Shown piece after piece: positions 1-7,802 of a stretch of DNA of 31,482 nt; positions within the stretch are counted from its first letter, which is position 1; the number at the start of each line of letters is the position of its first letter. Source of the stretch: Bacteroidetes bacterium UBA1947 (lineage in GTDB: Bacteria; Bacteroidota; Bacteroidia; Chitinophagales; Chitinophagaceae); NCBI GenBank assembly GCA_002336915.1, contig DDET01000019.1:187064-218545 (forward strand), read 5' to 3'. A model generated the notes under the pieces. The model saw only the letters and a program-made list of their open reading frames with translations. It was not told where the DNA came from and made no database searches. Both the position numbers and the translations under genes were made by a program.

Positions 1-687
1 TCCGCCCTGTGGTGGCACCAGTACTTCAGCGCCTTCCAGCAGCTTCAGCATGGCTTGTTGCACGCCCTCACCGCTTACATCGCGGGTTATCGAGGGGTTA
101 TCGCTTTTACGGCCTATTTTGTCTATTTCGTCTATGTACACTATGCCACGTTCTGCAGCAGCTACGTCGTAATTGCTAGCCTGTAACAGCCTTGATAATA
201 TACTCTCCACATCCTCACCCACATAGCCTGCTTCGGTAAATACCGTAGCGTCCACTATGGCAAAAGGCACCTGCAATAGGCGGGCAATACTCTTAGCCAG
301 CAGGGTCTTACCTGTCCCTGTCTCACCCACCATGATGATGTTTGATTTTTCTATCTCCACATCGTTATCTATCGGCATCATCAGCCTTTTGTAGTGATTA
401 TACATAGCTACAGATAGTATCTTCTTCGCATCGTCCTGCCCTATCACATACTGGTCCAGGAACTGCTTTATTTCACGCGGCTTATATATCTTATGCTGCG
501 AAAGGTCGTTGGCCGGTTTTGTCTCTTTTTCCTTCTTCTTATTGTCACCCATTGCATCCTGCAGCAGGTAATGCGCGTTCTCTATGCATTGGTCGCAAAT
601 GTTGCCTTTCATCCCGGTAAAAAGGATGCTTACATCACTTTCTGCCCTGTCGCAAAAGGAACACTTTCTTTCCATCTGTTTTGCCAT
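1..687 (-). CDS. clpX: ATP-dependent Clp protease ATP-binding subunit ClpX (N-terminal part)
   Basis: ClpX is the AAA+ unfoldase that feeds substrates to the ClpP peptidase in the cytoplasm. The window holds the first 229 residues; the rest lies beyond base 1. The N-terminal zinc-binding domain is seen as CSFC at residues 9-12 and CDQC near 32-35, as in ClpX and not in ClpA. The AAA+ core follows, with Walker A GETGTGKT, Walker B VYIDEID, and the family segment AGYVGEDVES. Walker A has Glu where many ClpX proteins have Pro (GPTG). The ATG at 687 starts MAKQMERKCSFC directly before the zinc finger, and a good -7 element lies 25 bases upstream. It is divergent from priA. The identification is safe; completeness cannot be judged. 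Confidence 0.97.
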   Translation of the reverse strand, partial: MAKQMERKCSFCDRAESDVSILFTGMKGNICDQCIENAHYLLQDAMGDNKKKEKETKPANDLSQHKIYKPREIKQFLDQYVIGQDDAKKILSVAMYNHYKRLMMPIDNDVEIEKSNIIMVGETGTGKTLLAKSIARLLQVPFAIVDATVFTEAGYVGEDVESILSRLLQASNYDVAAAERGIVYIDEIDKIGRKSDNPSITRDVSGEGVQQAMLKLLEGAEVLVPPQGG

Positions 688-711
688 GTAAATCTTTGTA
701 CGGTTATGCTG

Positions 712-719
712 CAAAGGTA
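712..719 (-). promoter_or_regulatory. Putative -7 promoter element of clpX
   Basis: On the minus strand the bases read TACCTTTG, an exact match to the Bacteroidota -7 consensus TAnnTTTG, 25 bases upstream of the clpX ATG. I see no clear TTG at the -33 position, so this rests on the -7 box and its placement. Confidence 0.5.
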
Positions 720-813
720 CGGAAAAACACCGCAGACCGCGGGGTGATATTTGGCATTTAACATGTTATAGCGAGGGAGATATCCACATTTTCATAAATT
801 CCGGCATCATTTT

Positions 814-835
814 AGCCCCTTTAGGGCTTTGGGTT
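814..835. repeat. Dispersed CCCCTTTAGGGG-type palindromic repeat, copy 1
   Basis: The bases AGCCCCTTTAGGGC followed by TTTGGGTT form a short hairpin with a G-rich tail, just upstream of priA. Close relatives lie at 5867-5888 and, inverted, at 25621-25641. It is probably a genome-wide intergenic repeat; function is unknown. Confidence 0.55.
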
Positions 836-852
836 CTTAACTTGCATCCCTC

Positions 853-3297
853 ATGTTTGCCGATATTATTCTTCCCCTTAATCTACCCCAGGTCCTTACT
901 TACGGCGTACCTGCCGAAATGCAGGACTTTTTGCGTCCCGGCATGAGGGTGGAGGTATCACTTGGCAGGAATAAACAATATGCAGGGGTAGTACAGCGCC
1001 TGCACAACGACAAGCCCGAACTATACAGCATAAAGCCCATTCGCAGCATTATAGATGAGGAGCCTGTCGTAAACGAAAAACAGCTCCGCTTCTGGGACTG
1101 GATAGCCCACTATTACATGGCTGCCCCCGGCGAAGTAATGCAGGCTGCCTTGCCCGCCCACCTTAAACTGATGGCGGAGACCACGCTCATCTGGTCCCCG
1201 GCAATAGAAAACCCTGTTTACGAATGGAGTGATGAAGCCTACCTCGCCGCCGAGGCCCTGGAAATGCGCAAAGAGCTCTCCATAAGCGAGATACGGAATA
1301 TTGTAGGCCCGCGCCATTTCAATAATGTACTCAACGAGCTGCTGGAAGCCCAGGCCGTACTCATAAACGATTCATTAGAACCCTCCTATCGCCCCAAAAA
1401 AGAGAAAATAGTTTCCCTCGCTCATGCATACAAAGGCGAAGATGCCATGCATACCCTCTTCGACCAATTGCAAAAAGCACCTAAACAGTTGGAGCTGTTC
1501 ATGGCATATATCGACTTATCTATGAAAAGTCATTTTGTACGCCAGCAGGATCTTATCGAGCGTTCAGGAGCTACGGCAGTGCAGGTGAAAGCCCTTGCAG
1601 ATAAAGGCATCTTCATAGTGGAAGATAAAGAGGTGGACAGGCTGGTGTACAAAGAGGGTAAAGAAGCGACAGAAATAGAATTCACTCCGGCACAGCAAAA
1701 AGCCTATGAGGACCTTGAAAAAGGTTTAAATGAAAAAGAAGTCGCACTGCTGCACGGTGTAACCGGCAGCGGCAAAACACTACTCTATATTCATAAAATA
1801 AGGGAATGCCTCGCCGCAGGTAAACAGGCCATTTTCCTCTTGCCCGAAATAGGATTGACCACGCAACTCGTTAGCCGTCTCTATGCATATTTTGGCGAAG
1901 AGCTCGGCGTATATCACTCGCGCTTCACCAACAATGAACGCGTGGAGATATGGGAGAAGGTGAGGAAAAATGCATATAAAATTGTAGTTGGCCCACGCTC
2001 GGCCCTATGGCTGCCATTCAACGATATCGGCCTCATAATAGCCGATGAAGAGCACGACAGCTCCTACAAACAAAAGGATCCGGCACCCCGCTTCCATGCA
2101 CGCGATGCCGCTATATACCTTGCTTCATTGCACAGCGCTAAAGTGATCCTCGGTTCTGCCACACCCTCTATCGAGAGCCTCTACAATGTAAAGCAGGGCA
2201 AGTACGGTTTTGCCCAGCTCAAAGAGCGCTACCTCGGCGTCAATATGCCCGGTATAGAACTGGTAGATGCCCGCTCGCTCGACATGGTAAGACAGCAAGG
2301 CTTGAAAATGCTCACGCCTCAACTGCAGCAGGCCATGATCACTGCATTACAAAACAGGAAGCAAATAATACTCTTCCAAAACCGCCGTGGCTATTCACCC
2401 TTCCAGGTATGCATGGTTTGCGGCTGGGTGCCGCAATGCCGCAACTGTGCCGTATCGCTCACTTACCATAAGAGCACCGACAAGCTGCATTGCCATTACT
2501 GCGGGCTCAAATACCCAATAATACAAACCTGCCCGCAATGCCATAGCAATCGCATACAAAGCAAAACATTCGGCACCGAGCGCATTGAAGAAGAAGTAAA
2601 ACAACTCTTCCCTGAAGCCCGCGTGGCACGCATGGACCTTGACAGTATGCGCGGCAAGGAAAGCCTGCCCAAGCTGCTCGAAGATGTGGAAAAACACAGG
2701 ATAGATATACTCGTAGGCACGCAGATGGTTGTAAAAGGCCTCGACTTTGCCAACATTTCCCTCGTAGGCATTTTGAGTGCCGATGCACTCTTAAGCTACC
2801 CCGATTTTCGTGTCAACGAACGTGCCTTCCAGCTCATGGAGCAGGTAAGTGGCCGCGCCGGCCGCAGCGATGGAGCAGGCAAGGTCTACATACAGGCCTA
2901 CAACCTCAAGCACCCCGTACTCAAATGGGTGCAGGACCACGATGTAAGGGCCTTCTACGACTACGAGATACAGTACCGCAATCATTTTGCCTACCCGCCC
3001 TTTACCCGGATGATAAAGATCATCTTCAAGCACAAAGATGAACCCAAAGCAGTAGCAGCAGCCACGCAGGTAGCAAGCGCCTTGCAGCTCATAGAAGGCA
3101 TTCACGTAAAAGGCCCCGTACCGGCACTGGTAGCCCGCGTACGCAATATGTACATACAGGAGCTCTGGATAAAATGTAACCGCGACCTCAAATTAATTGA
3201 AGCCACCAAAGCAGTGGCAAAAGAACAGCGCAATATCATTACTGCCCAAAAAGGCTTTACTTCGCTACAGGTTCTATTCGATGTAGATCCTGCTTAA
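853..3297 (+). CDS. priA: Primosomal protein N' (replication restart helicase PriA)
   Basis: PriA is a superfamily 2 DNA helicase that recognises stalled forks and D-loops and reloads the replicative helicase. The 814 residues are slightly longer than the roughly 730 of E. coli PriA. The N-terminal 3'-DNA-binding domain begins MFADIILPLNLPQVLTYGVP. Walker A is GVTGSGKT at 302-309 and the DEEH box is at 398-401. Eight cysteines for two zinc ions are all present (520, 523, 529, 532, 547, 550, 560, 563), as is the C-terminal helicase part with QVSGRAGR. The ATG at 853 is the only start giving the full N-terminal domain. A weak -7-like TAACTTGC at 838-845 sits 7 bases before it. The next gene starts 9 bases after the stop, so the two are probably cotranscribed. 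Confidence 0.97.
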   Translation: MFADIILPLNLPQVLTYGVPAEMQDFLRPGMRVEVSLGRNKQYAGVVQRLHNDKPELYSIKPIRSIIDEEPVVNEKQLRFWDWIAHYYMAAPGEVMQAALPAHLKLMAETTLIWSPAIENPVYEWSDEAYLAAEALEMRKELSISEIRNIVGPRHFNNVLNELLEAQAVLINDSLEPSYRPKKEKIVSLAHAYKGEDAMHTLFDQLQKAPKQLELFMAYIDLSMKSHFVRQQDLIERSGATAVQVKALADKGIFIVEDKEVDRLVYKEGKEATEIEFTPAQQKAYEDLEKGLNEKEVALLHGVTGSGKTLLYIHKIRECLAAGKQAIFLLPEIGLTTQLVSRLYAYFGEELGVYHSRFTNNERVEIWEKVRKNAYKIVVGPRSALWLPFNDIGLIIADEEHDSSYKQKDPAPRFHARDAAIYLASLHSAKVILGSATPSIESLYNVKQGKYGFAQLKERYLGVNMPGIELVDARSLDMVRQQGLKMLTPQLQQAMITALQNRKQIILFQNRRGYSPFQVCMVCGWVPQCRNCAVSLTYHKSTDKLHCHYCGLKYPIIQTCPQCHSNRIQSKTFGTERIEEEVKQLFPEARVARMDLDSMRGKESLPKLLEDVEKHRIDILVGTQMVVKGLDFANISLVGILSADALLSYPDFRVNERAFQLMEQVSGRAGRSDGAGKVYIQAYNLKHPVLKWVQDHDVRAFYDYEIQYRNHFAYPPFTRMIKIIFKHKDEPKAVAAATQVASALQLIEGIHVKGPVPALVARVRNMYIQELWIKCNRDLKLIEATKAVAKEQRNIITAQKGFTSLQVLFDVDPA

Positions 3298-3305
3298 ATC
3301 GCTAA

Positions 3306-3956
3306 ATGAGAAAATGGTTCACTGCACTGGCCCTCTTCCTGGCCTTTGCCTTATATGGACAGGAACCCGACATCTATTCGGTATTTGAAGACATAAGGCC
3401 CGGTTTGCTGCACAACAGCCCTGCACATTTTTATCTCGACTGTACACCCTTAAGCAAACTTTCACTTATCGGCGATGCCTTCTTTATCCAGCGCGACTCA
3501 ATCCACAAATACCTCGATAGTTCGGAGGTCGATTTTTTGTTCACTTTTATTAATGTTCCTAAATACCCTTACGATGAATACCGCACCCGCGATACTTCGT
3601 TTAGCTACCTGCCCATAACCGCCTTCAATGTCGCTAAATTCAAGGGCGCCATTTGTGCCAATGACACTATAAGGACCAATATATTTCTTGCCAACGCATT
3701 TACCCCCCAGCATACAGGCGAGGCCGGCAAAAAAGAACGCAGTGACTATGAGGCCCGGATGAAATTGCAGGATAAAAGATGGGACAATGAGATATACAGC
3801 TTCTCGGCTCCCTTCTTCAATACCAAAAGAACGGTATTCCTGATTGCTGCATTTTATACTAAAGGCATGTTCGACGCACATGGAACGACCTATCTTTACA
3901 AAAAAGTAAATGGCAGGTGGATACAGATCATGTGGCTATCCACCTATGCCCCATGA
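3306..3956 (+). CDS. Secreted protein of unknown function (216 aa)
   Basis: I do not recognise a named family. The first 19 residues (MRKWFTALALFLAFALYGQ) form a signal peptide with a likely cut after the Gln region, so the protein is exported to the periplasm or outer face. No lipobox Cys and no T9SS tail are visible. The C-terminal third (roughly 165-212) has the pattern SAPFF...FLIAAFYT...GTTYLYKKVNGRW, which resembles small secreted Bacteroidota proteins ending in a YLYKK.NGxW strand; this is a resemblance only. The gene begins 9 bases after priA and was probably transcribed with it, though no functional link is implied. Confidence 0.75.
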   Translation: MRKWFTALALFLAFALYGQEPDIYSVFEDIRPGLLHNSPAHFYLDCTPLSKLSLIGDAFFIQRDSIHKYLDSSEVDFLFTFINVPKYPYDEYRTRDTSFSYLPITAFNVAKFKGAICANDTIRTNIFLANAFTPQHTGEAGKKERSDYEARMKLQDKRWDNEIYSFSAPFFNTKRTVFLIAAFYTKGMFDAHGTTYLYKKVNGRWIQIMWLSTYAP

Positions 3957-3979
3957 TTTTAAAGCCCGATAATATTTCG

Positions 3980-3987
3980 TACCTTTA
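3980..3987 (+). promoter_or_regulatory. Possible -7 element upstream of tatA
   Basis: TACCTTTA matches TAnnTTTG at all but the last base. If used, transcription would begin near 3992. That would exclude the TTG at 3988 as a start codon for tatA and leave the ATGs at 4009 and 4054. Confidence 0.35.
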
Positions 3988-4053
3988 TTGCAACCACAAC
4001 GCATACTTATGGTAGTAACCATACTCAACATCCGTCCTTTATATTTATTATCT

Positions 4054-4233
4054 ATGCCCGGCGGCGGCGAATGGCTTTGGATCTTGCTGGCTATTATCGT
4101 CCTTTTCGGTGCCCGTAAAATACCTGATCTTGCCCGCGGTTTAGGTAAAGGCATGAAGGAATTCAAAGATGCCAAAGAAGGCAAGGATGAAGCCAAAAAA
4201 GAGACCGAAATAGAACAGAAAAAATCAGAGTAG
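4054..4233 (+). CDS. tatA: Sec-independent translocase protein TatA/E
   Basis: TatA forms the pore-like multimer of the twin-arginine pathway that exports folded proteins across the inner membrane. The short protein has the family plan: a polar residue in GGGE before one membrane helix (WLWILLAIIVLFGA), then the hinge and amphipathic helix RKIPDLARGLGKGMKEFKDA, then a charged Lys/Glu tail. I chose the ATG at 4054 because MPGGGEW places the conserved Glu just ahead of the helix, as in other TatA proteins. The in-frame ATG at 4009 would add 15 residues including an Arg, and the TTG at 3988 overlaps a possible promoter. No tatC is in the window. TatA and TatB/E cannot be separated from sequence this short. 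Confidence 0.92.
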   Translation: MPGGGEWLWILLAIIVLFGARKIPDLARGLGKGMKEFKDAKEGKDEAKKETEIEQKKSE

Positions 4234-4269
4234 CTATTATCTGTAAAATAAACTCTCCCCGGAACAAGG

Positions 4270-4287
4270 TCCCGCCCTTCTGCGGGA
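4270..4287 (+). terminator. Hairpin downstream of tatA
   Basis: TCCCGC and GCGGGA pair around a 6-base loop, followed by GGGG and a short T run (TGTTTAATT). It lies 37 bases after tatA and before the convergent ORF at 4301. It also resembles the G-rich intergenic palindromes elsewhere in the window, so its role as terminator is tentative. Confidence 0.4.
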
Positions 4288-4300
4288 GGGGTCGGGGTGT

Positions 4301-4546
4301 TTAATTCTTCCCTACTACAAATACGAATGGAATATGCACACGCTCTTTAAGAGCTATGCGTACTTTATTTACGTCTTTTATCACCTTATATTTTTGAAGG
4401 TCTATCACCTCCAGCGAGGGTACGTAACTTCTCTTTATCGCTGTCTGGCGCAGGTAACTTGCCAGGAACACAGCAGAATATACATCAGCGGCAATGATGT
4501 CCTTTACATAATGTAACCACGTTTTATCTTGTCCTTGTTGCCACAT
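4301..4546 (-). CDS. Small hypothetical ORF (81 aa), possibly a gene remnant
   Basis: I do not recognise this ORF. It begins at an ATG at 4546 (MWQQGQDKTWLHYVKDIIAA) and the frame is open upstream only to a stop at 4598-4600, with no other ATG. The composition looks protein-like, with alternating hydrophobic and charged residues and a tail of IPFVFVVGKN, but it has no signal peptide, membrane helix or known motif. I found no clear promoter. It may be a true small gene, or the decayed 3' part of a longer one, since an overlapping ORF also exists on the plus strand. Confidence 0.35.
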   Translation of the reverse strand: MWQQGQDKTWLHYVKDIIAADVYSAVFLASYLRQTAIKRSYVPSLEVIDLQKYKVIKDVNKVRIALKERVHIPFVFVVGKN

Positions 4547-4721
4547 AAAAACTTTTTTATTACCACATATGACGCGATCTGTTGTTATGCACCTTATTTA
4601 TATCGGCGCCACATCCGCACCCCTTTCTCGACCCTGCACAAGATTGTACCAATACCATGCCAAAACTCAGCAACAGGATATACACTATTGTTTTCTTCAT
4701 CATTGCCAGCTTAATAAATAA

Positions 4722-4729
4722 TACTTTTG
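4722..4729 (+). promoter_or_regulatory. Putative -7 promoter element of the glycosyltransferase gene
   Basis: TACTTTTG is an exact TAnnTTTG match. A TTG at 4703-4705 lies 16 bases upstream, a little closer than the usual -33 spacing. The predicted transcript start, near 4734, is about 11 bases before the TTG start codon at 4745. Confidence 0.55.
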
Positions 4730-4744
4730 TAAAAATAATGAATA

Positions 4745-5836
4745 TTGTCCACCCAAAAACTTAAAAAAATCCTTGTTTCCCCGCTCGACTGGGGCTTAGG
4801 ACATACAAGTCGTTGCATCCCTCTTATCAGGCATTTGCAGCTTTCGGGGCACAAGGTAGTGTTTGCGGGCGATCAGTGGCAAATAGATTTTATTTATAAA
4901 GCCTTTCCCACCATTGAAACAGTCTTGCTGCAGGGATACAATGTCTCCTATAGCCGTTCCGCCTGGGGATTTATGCCAACAATTATGCTGCAAGTCCCTA
5001 AGATCCTCAGCACCATCCGCCGCGAGCATGATTGGTTGATCAAGCTCTGCGCAACCCAACATTTCGATGCTACCATCTCCGACAACCGTTACGGCCTATA
5101 CCACCCTCGCATACCCTCGGTGATAATGACCCACCAGTTGCAGGTACAGACAGGTAGCGGCAAGTTCAGCGACAATATCTTTGCAAAGCTCCACTACAAA
5201 ATGCTGCAGCATTTCAATAAATGCTGGGTTGTTGATGTACCCGGCAGGCCCAACCTCAGCGGTGCCCTTGCGCACCCTAAACAGCTGCCACACAACGCGG
5301 AGTACATCGGCCTGCTATCGCAATTCGAACAAACGACTATAACAAACGATGGACAACACCTGCTCATACTACTCTCCGGTCCTGAGCCGCAACGCAGTAT
5401 TTTATCTGCACTGCTTTGGCAACAACTGCAAGGTTACACCGGCAAAGTAGTCTTCGTAGAAGGCAGCAACAATGTTACGCCACCATCTAATATCCCGGCG
5501 AATACCCAATACCACAAACAGATCACGCAAGCCACACTGCAGCCGCTTATAGAACAGGCCTCCATGGTTATCTGCCGCAGCGGCTACTCAAGCCTCATGG
5601 ACCTTGTAGCCCTCAATAAAAAAGCCATCATCATCCCCACACCGGGACAAACAGAACAGGAATACCTCGCGAAGCACCTGCATAAAGAAGGTGTATTCTA
5701 TATCGCTTCACAGAAAGACTTCAGCCTCTCCGCAGCATTGGATAAAGCCGGCACATTCCCCTTCAACAAGCTATCCATCCCAAATGCCCATACACAATAC
5801 AAAGCAGTGATCGATAGCTGGATAAACGCTCTTTAA
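4745..5836 (+). CDS. MurG-like GT-B glycosyltransferase
   Basis: The protein looks like a GT28-type (MurG-related) glycosyltransferase that would move a sugar from a nucleotide donor. The N-terminal fold begins KKILVSPLDWGLGHTSRCIPL, with the GxGH(T/S)xR loop typical of this group. The C-terminal donor-binding part has CRSGYSSLMDLVALNKKAI near 276-294, then IPTPGQTEQEYLAKHL. At 363 residues it has MurG-like length, but the acceptor is not known and it is not MurG itself by context. The start is unusual: only TTG 4745 or ATT 4742 fit, because a stop lies in frame at 4739-4741 and the ATG at 4738 is out of frame. The next gene starts 14 bases after the stop, so they may be cotranscribed. Confidence 0.8.
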   Translation: MSTQKLKKILVSPLDWGLGHTSRCIPLIRHLQLSGHKVVFAGDQWQIDFIYKAFPTIETVLLQGYNVSYSRSAWGFMPTIMLQVPKILSTIRREHDWLIKLCATQHFDATISDNRYGLYHPRIPSVIMTHQLQVQTGSGKFSDNIFAKLHYKMLQHFNKCWVVDVPGRPNLSGALAHPKQLPHNAEYIGLLSQFEQTTITNDGQHLLILLSGPEPQRSILSALLWQQLQGYTGKVVFVEGSNNVTPPSNIPANTQYHKQITQATLQPLIEQASMVICRSGYSSLMDLVALNKKAIIIPTPGQTEQEYLAKHLHKEGVFYIASQKDFSLSAALDKAGTFPFNKLSIPNAHTQYKAVIDSWINAL

Positions 5837-5850
5837 TTATCTTTACCCGA

Positions 5851-6768
5851 ATGAATAAACAAGCAGGCCCCTTTAGGGGTTGGGGTCCACACCTTGCTCT
5901 TTTTGGCGCAAATCTATTTTATGGTGCGGGCTTCACGGTGGCCAAGCAGGTTATGCCAAGGCTCATTCAGCCCCTCGGCTTTATTTTCATCAGGGTAAGT
6001 GTAGTAACTATATTGTTCTGGCTCAGCTTTGCAGCAGGTAAGAAATACCGCACAAAAATTGCTAAGAAAGACTGGCCCATACTTATGCTGGGCGGCCTCT
6101 TCGGCGTGGGCCTCAACCAGATGCTTTTTTTCATGGGCATCAACCTCACCTTTCCTATCCACGGCGCACTGATCATGATGAGCACACCGCTTATCATTAC
6201 ACTCATTGCCACCTTTGTGCTTAAGGAAAAGATAGGCATCAACAAAAGTATCGGACTGCTCTTAGGCATCAGCGGCGCCATTGTCTTAATGAGCGCAGGT
6301 AAAGAAATAACCATCACCGGCAACTCCGCCCTGGGCGACCTCTTCGTCTTCCTCAACGCTACCTCTTATGCCATCTACCTGGTCATCATCAAGCCCCTCA
6401 TGCAGCGCTACAGGCCTATCATTGTTATCCGTTGGGTCTTCCTGTTCGGCTTTATGTTCGTAATCCCCTTTGGCTGGCATCAATTTGCGGATATTGATTG
6501 GGGCCTCTTCAGCACTACCGATTATTTATGCGTGGCCTTCATCGTTATCTGCGTCACCTTCTTTACCTACCTCTGGAATATCTACGCCCTGCGTCATCTC
6601 AGCCCTTCTACGGCAGGTGCCTATATCTACATGCAGCCCATCTGCGCTGCCATTATCTCCATCATCGTCACAGGTGAGCAGCTCACCATCACTAAGCTCC
6701 TCGCTACGCTCTTAATATTCACCGGCGTGTACATGGTTAACTTCCTGCAAAAAAAGAAGGCCCTATAA
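5851..6768 (+). CDS. DMT-superfamily (EamA) transporter
   Basis: This is an inner-membrane exporter of the drug/metabolite transporter superfamily; the substrate cannot be told. The 305 residues hold about ten hydrophobic helices in two EamA halves. The first begins LALFGANLFYGAGFTVAKQVMP and the second begins GDLFVFLNATSYAIYLV. Family features such as LSPSTAGAYIYMQPI near the end of the second half are present. It ends in a basic tail (LQKKKAL). The codons for the first 13 residues include a dispersed CCCCTTTAGGGG repeat, giving an odd GPFRGWGP stretch before helix 1. The stop codon overlaps the stop of the convergent gene at 6763, and the shared region forms a terminator hairpin. Confidence 0.9.
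   Translation: MNKQAGPFRGWGPHLALFGANLFYGAGFTVAKQVMPRLIQPLGFIFIRVSVVTILFWLSFAAGKKYRTKIAKKDWPILMLGGLFGVGLNQMLFFMGINLTFPIHGALIMMSTPLIITLIATFVLKEKIGINKSIGLLLGISGAIVLMSAGKEITITGNSALGDLFVFLNATSYAIYLVIIKPLMQRYRPIIVIRWVFLFGFMFVIPFGWHQFADIDWGLFSTTDYLCVAFIVICVTFFTYLWNIYALRHLSPSTAGAYIYMQPICAAIISIIVTGEQLTITKLLATLLIFTGVYMVNFLQKKKAL
5867..5888. repeat. Dispersed CCCCTTTAGGGG-type repeat inside a coding sequence, copy 2
   Basis: GCCCCTTTAGGGG followed by TTGGGGTCC lies within codons 6-13 of the DMT transporter gene. The same element is intergenic at 814-835 and 25621-25641, so here it seems to have been taken into the reading frame. Confidence 0.6.
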
Positions 6769-6777
6769 AAGGCCTTC
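6756..6777 (-). terminator. Intrinsic terminator spanning overlapping stop codons
   Basis: GAAGGCC and GGCCTTC form a 7-bp stem with an 8-base loop. On the minus strand the stem is followed by seven T, supplied by the Gln/Lys codons of the DMT gene. It therefore fits a terminator for the small gene at 6763-6972. On the plus strand there is no T run, but the hairpin falls exactly on the end of the DMT gene. Confidence 0.75.
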
Positions 6778-6972
6778 AAGATCGTTGTTGCTATTAGCTT
6801 TTCGCTGTCGCACGGCCTCATCTATCTCCAGGCTGTACTGCGCTTCGGTACTGCGTTTGCCGCCATCCTGCTTCAGCCGTACGAATACCTTCATCAGGTT
6901 CAGTATGCTTTCTTTTTCCTCGTTACCCAACAATGGCAGGTACTGCTGTATATCCTTATCTATCTGCTGCAT
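6763..6972 (-). CDS. Small antitoxin-like protein (69 aa)
   Basis: The protein starts MQQIDKDIQQYLPLLGNEEK and has a middle segment ESILNLMKVFVRLKQ followed by AQYSLEIDEAVRQR. This layout (helical 'YLPLL' start, a short linker, then QYxxEIDEA) resembles small Bacteroidota proteins often found beside ParE/RelE-type toxins. No toxin gene lies next to it, so it would be an orphan, or not an antitoxin at all. It has no signal peptide or membrane helix. It ends at a TAG that overlaps the stop of the DMT gene, with a terminator over the overlap. Its 5' flank holds a 14-bp triple repeat. That it is a real gene is fairly likely; the function is a guess. Confidence 0.6.
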   Translation of the reverse strand: MQQIDKDIQQYLPLLGNEEKESILNLMKVFVRLKQDGGKRSTEAQYSLEIDEAVRQRKANSNNDLEGLL

Positions 6973-6986
6973 AAAACCGCTGTTAT

Positions 6987-7028
6987 CTGTTCACTGTACT
7001 CTGTTCACTGTTATCTGTTCACTATTGC
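6987..7028. repeat. Three tandem 14-bp units (CTGTTCACTRTWMY)
   Basis: The units start at 6987, 7001 and 7015, each beginning CTGTTCACT. The last one runs into the final codons and stop (7022-7024) of the lipocalin-like gene. The array sits in the leader of the 69-aa gene. Low-complexity spacer repeats of this kind occur between genes in this group; function is unknown. Confidence 0.7.
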
Positions 7029-7747
7029 TTGAACTTCCTGAAGAAAATAGTGATGCCGCCTTCTTCCAGCACCAGCTCATTGTCCTGGCATTTTACCACC
7101 CTCAGTTCCCTGTTACCCTTGCCATTGGCGCTGCCCGGCATGGGCGTGCAATACAGTATTTGTTTGCCTGCATCGTACCTGTCTATCTTCCACGACGGGC
7201 TGTTATCAGCATCGCGGGTAGCAAATATATAGCCGTAGTTATCCTGTTTGTAGGTATCAAAGATGTCCAGGAATTTGATCATGCGCGTATAGTCTATTTC
7301 GCTCATGGTCTTTGATGCCGTACTCTTAAATTTCGACCAGTGGCCTTTCATTTGCGTCAGGCTGCCTACAGGCTGTGCCGCCGCTTCCTTGGGCAGTGTA
7401 TTCATTTCAGATGTTGGGGTGTACAGCTCAAACTCATAGATACCCGCCTCGTCCTGCAGCTTCAGTGTGGACTTGGTATGCTTCAGTATGGTGTATACGC
7501 GTGCACCCATGTCCAGGGTGTTGTCTTCTACTTTAAAAGTGCCCCTGTATATAAAGCCATTCTTCTTTTGCGATACATATTCATTGCTGCTCTCAAACCT
7601 CAGGAACATGGTATCCTTGTAGCTGATAGAGGTGCCGGTTTTCGCGTTCACACGCTTTACTTCCCGCCAGTCGCCGGTAAGGTCTTTACTTTCGGCGTAT
7701 ATTGCAGTAAGTAAGAGTGCTGCTGTGATAAGTAGTATTTTTTTCAT
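7022..7747 (-). CDS. Secreted protein with two lipocalin-like halves
   Basis: The 241-residue protein begins with a signal peptide (MKKILLITAALLLTAIYA) and is exported; there is no lipobox and no T9SS tail. It seems to carry two similar domains. The first starts LTGDWREVKRVNAKTG near residue 23. The second starts MKGHWSKFKSTASK near 132. Both open with a G(D/H)W pattern followed by beta-strand-rich sequence, and both end in an aromatic 'ELY' or 'FFRKF' strand. This is the usual plan of lipocalin-like Bacteroidota proteins that test binding of small hydrophobic ligands, but no ligand can be named. The nearby amidase gene is divergent, with 55 bases between starts. Confidence 0.7.
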   Translation of the reverse strand: MKKILLITAALLLTAIYAESKDLTGDWREVKRVNAKTGTSISYKDTMFLRFESSNEYVSQKKNGFIYRGTFKVEDNTLDMGARVYTILKHTKSTLKLQDEAGIYEFELYTPTSEMNTLPKEAAAQPVGSLTQMKGHWSKFKSTASKTMSEIDYTRMIKFLDIFDTYKQDNYGYIFATRDADNSPSWKIDRYDAGKQILYCTPMPGSANGKGNRELRVVKCQDNELVLEEGGITIFFRKFKQ

Positions 7748-7802
7748 GTACAGTTTTTTAGACGAAGCGTAAAAATATCTAATTAAGCCTTTATATCAAA
7801 TT

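Noticed and set aside
493..747. 84-aa ORF on the plus strand
   Set aside because: It runs antisense to the clear clpX coding sequence and its promoter, and has no family features.
6785..7315. 176-aa ORF on the plus strand
   Set aside because: Antisense to the 69-aa gene and the lipocalin-like gene, with Cys/Ser-rich composition typical of a shadow frame.
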